Shown here: positions 63,767 to 64,000 of the stretch, in pieces
How the letters are laid out: every line of letters begins with the position of its first letter
Position numbering within the stretch: position 1 is the stretch's first letter
From: Leptobacterium flavescens
GTDB lineage: Bacteria > Bacteroidota > Bacteroidia > Flavobacteriales > Flavobacteriaceae
Direction: 5' to 3'
DNA length: 64,000 bases
Assembly: GCF_010671605.1 (NCBI RefSeq)
Contig: NZ_JAABOO010000003.1
Span: forward strand, 785,441 to 849,440
Translations under genes and position numbers: made by a program
The notes under the pieces: generated by a model
Databases searched by the model: none
The model's input: only the letters and a program-made list of their open reading frames with translations
Told to the model about the DNA's origin: nothing

Positions 63767-63848
63767 AAAAAATAAAAATTTTTCAAAAAAAAGCGTAAAA
63801 AGATTTTGAGGGAAGAGAAAAGAGTTTATATATTTGCACCCGCTTTCG
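63767..63848 (+). promoter_or_regulatory. Downstream tandem promoter P2 with A-tracts, probably rRNA operon
   Basis: TTTTG at 63804-63808 is followed after 20 bases by TATATTTG at 63829-63836, a full consensus promoter. A-tracts and T-tracts at 63767-63800 lie where an UP-like element would be. The shared CACCCGCTTT downstream of both -7 boxes may act as a discriminator for growth-rate control. Confidence 0.7.
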
Positions 63849-64000
63849 AGAGGAAGTTTAGAGAATAAGAAACAAGAGTTCATTGACATAATGTTAACAG
63901 CACAGTTAGATAGAGGCGACTTTATCTAACGGTTAAAAATTTTAAGCAGAGTCATTCTAAGAGAGTTTAGGGTATTGATTTTTTTGATTGTTGATTTTAA
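63849..64000 (+). other. Probable leader of an rRNA operon, cut by the window edge
   Basis: After P2 comes non-coding AT-rich sequence with GTTCATTGACATAATG at 63878-63893, which resembles the boxA-like block seen in leaders of Bacteroidota 16S rRNA genes. No 16S sequence is inside the window, so the assignment rests on the promoters and this block. Confidence 0.55.

Overview
The window looks like a chromosomal segment from a marine-type member of the Flavobacteriaceae (Bacteroidota). The grounds are two SusC/SusD outer-membrane uptake pairs, many lipoproteins with Bacteroidota-style lipoboxes, and flavobacterial families (DUF5522, DUF6090, DUF4136, YiaA/B, a Porin_10-like protein, a DUF5117/5118-type metalloprotease). 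Promoters match the Bacteroidota form TTTG-N20-TAnnTTTG, and Shine-Dalgarno sequences are mostly absent. I see no phage, insertion sequence, CRISPR array, tRNA or plasmid gene. The gene content is chromosomal, weighted to metabolism and the cell envelope.

Layout. 1-2.9 kb: the 3' part of ilvE and a fused alpha/beta branched-chain 2-oxo acid dehydrogenase E1. 2.9-9.3 kb: a DUF4136 lipoprotein, urocanate hydratase (hutU), a 55-residue DUF5522 protein, then a rightward operon (HExxH-like small protein, ACC-deaminase-like PLP enzyme, glucosaminidase-LysM lipoprotein, hemL). 9.3-16.1 kb: mostly leftward genes, with a Spy-like protein, M61 and S41 peptidases, a two-component system with a Ser-rich exported protein, and a second Spy-like protein. 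16.2-27.1 kb: leftward enzymes and transporters (class V aminotransferase, M28 peptidase, DinB and SnoaL proteins, ChrA, DUF6090, a GhrA-like reductase, a large zinc metalloprotease). 27.3-30.7 kb: an acidic 35-residue-repeat protein, a compact regulatory region, a secreted alpha/beta hydrolase, an ECF sigma factor with a putative membrane anti-sigma partner, and a third Spy-like protein. 30.7-44 kb: DCC thiol oxidoreductase, ABC exporter pair, EEP phosphatase, hypothetical proteins, YiaA-like proteins, a 1091-residue Asp-box propeller protein and a lipoprotein hydrolase. 44-50 kb: lysS, a Pmp3-like peptide, a lipoprotein, lipB and a propeller lipoprotein. 50-63.5 kb: two SusCD loci separated by rnhB, then a putative porin. 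63.6-64 kb: two tandem strong promoters and a leader that probably belong to an rRNA operon starting just past the right edge.

The genes fit a cell that digests protein and takes up oligomers. There are four large secreted peptidases, two TonB-dependent SusCD importers and amino-acid catabolism genes (hutU, ilvE, E1). Envelope-stress functions recur: three Spy-like proteins, a histidine kinase/regulator pair and an ECF sigma module.

The strongest unexplained signal is a regulatory architecture found twice. A 16-base block, GGAAAAATCCCCTTTA, has its CCCC exactly 45 bases before a TATATTTG -7 box, with a degenerate -33 box. One copy precedes a short terminated leader or small RNA ahead of the alpha/beta hydrolase. 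The other precedes an unknown 115-residue protein. Beside the first copy lies the acidic repeat protein, made almost wholly of five 35-residue repeats.
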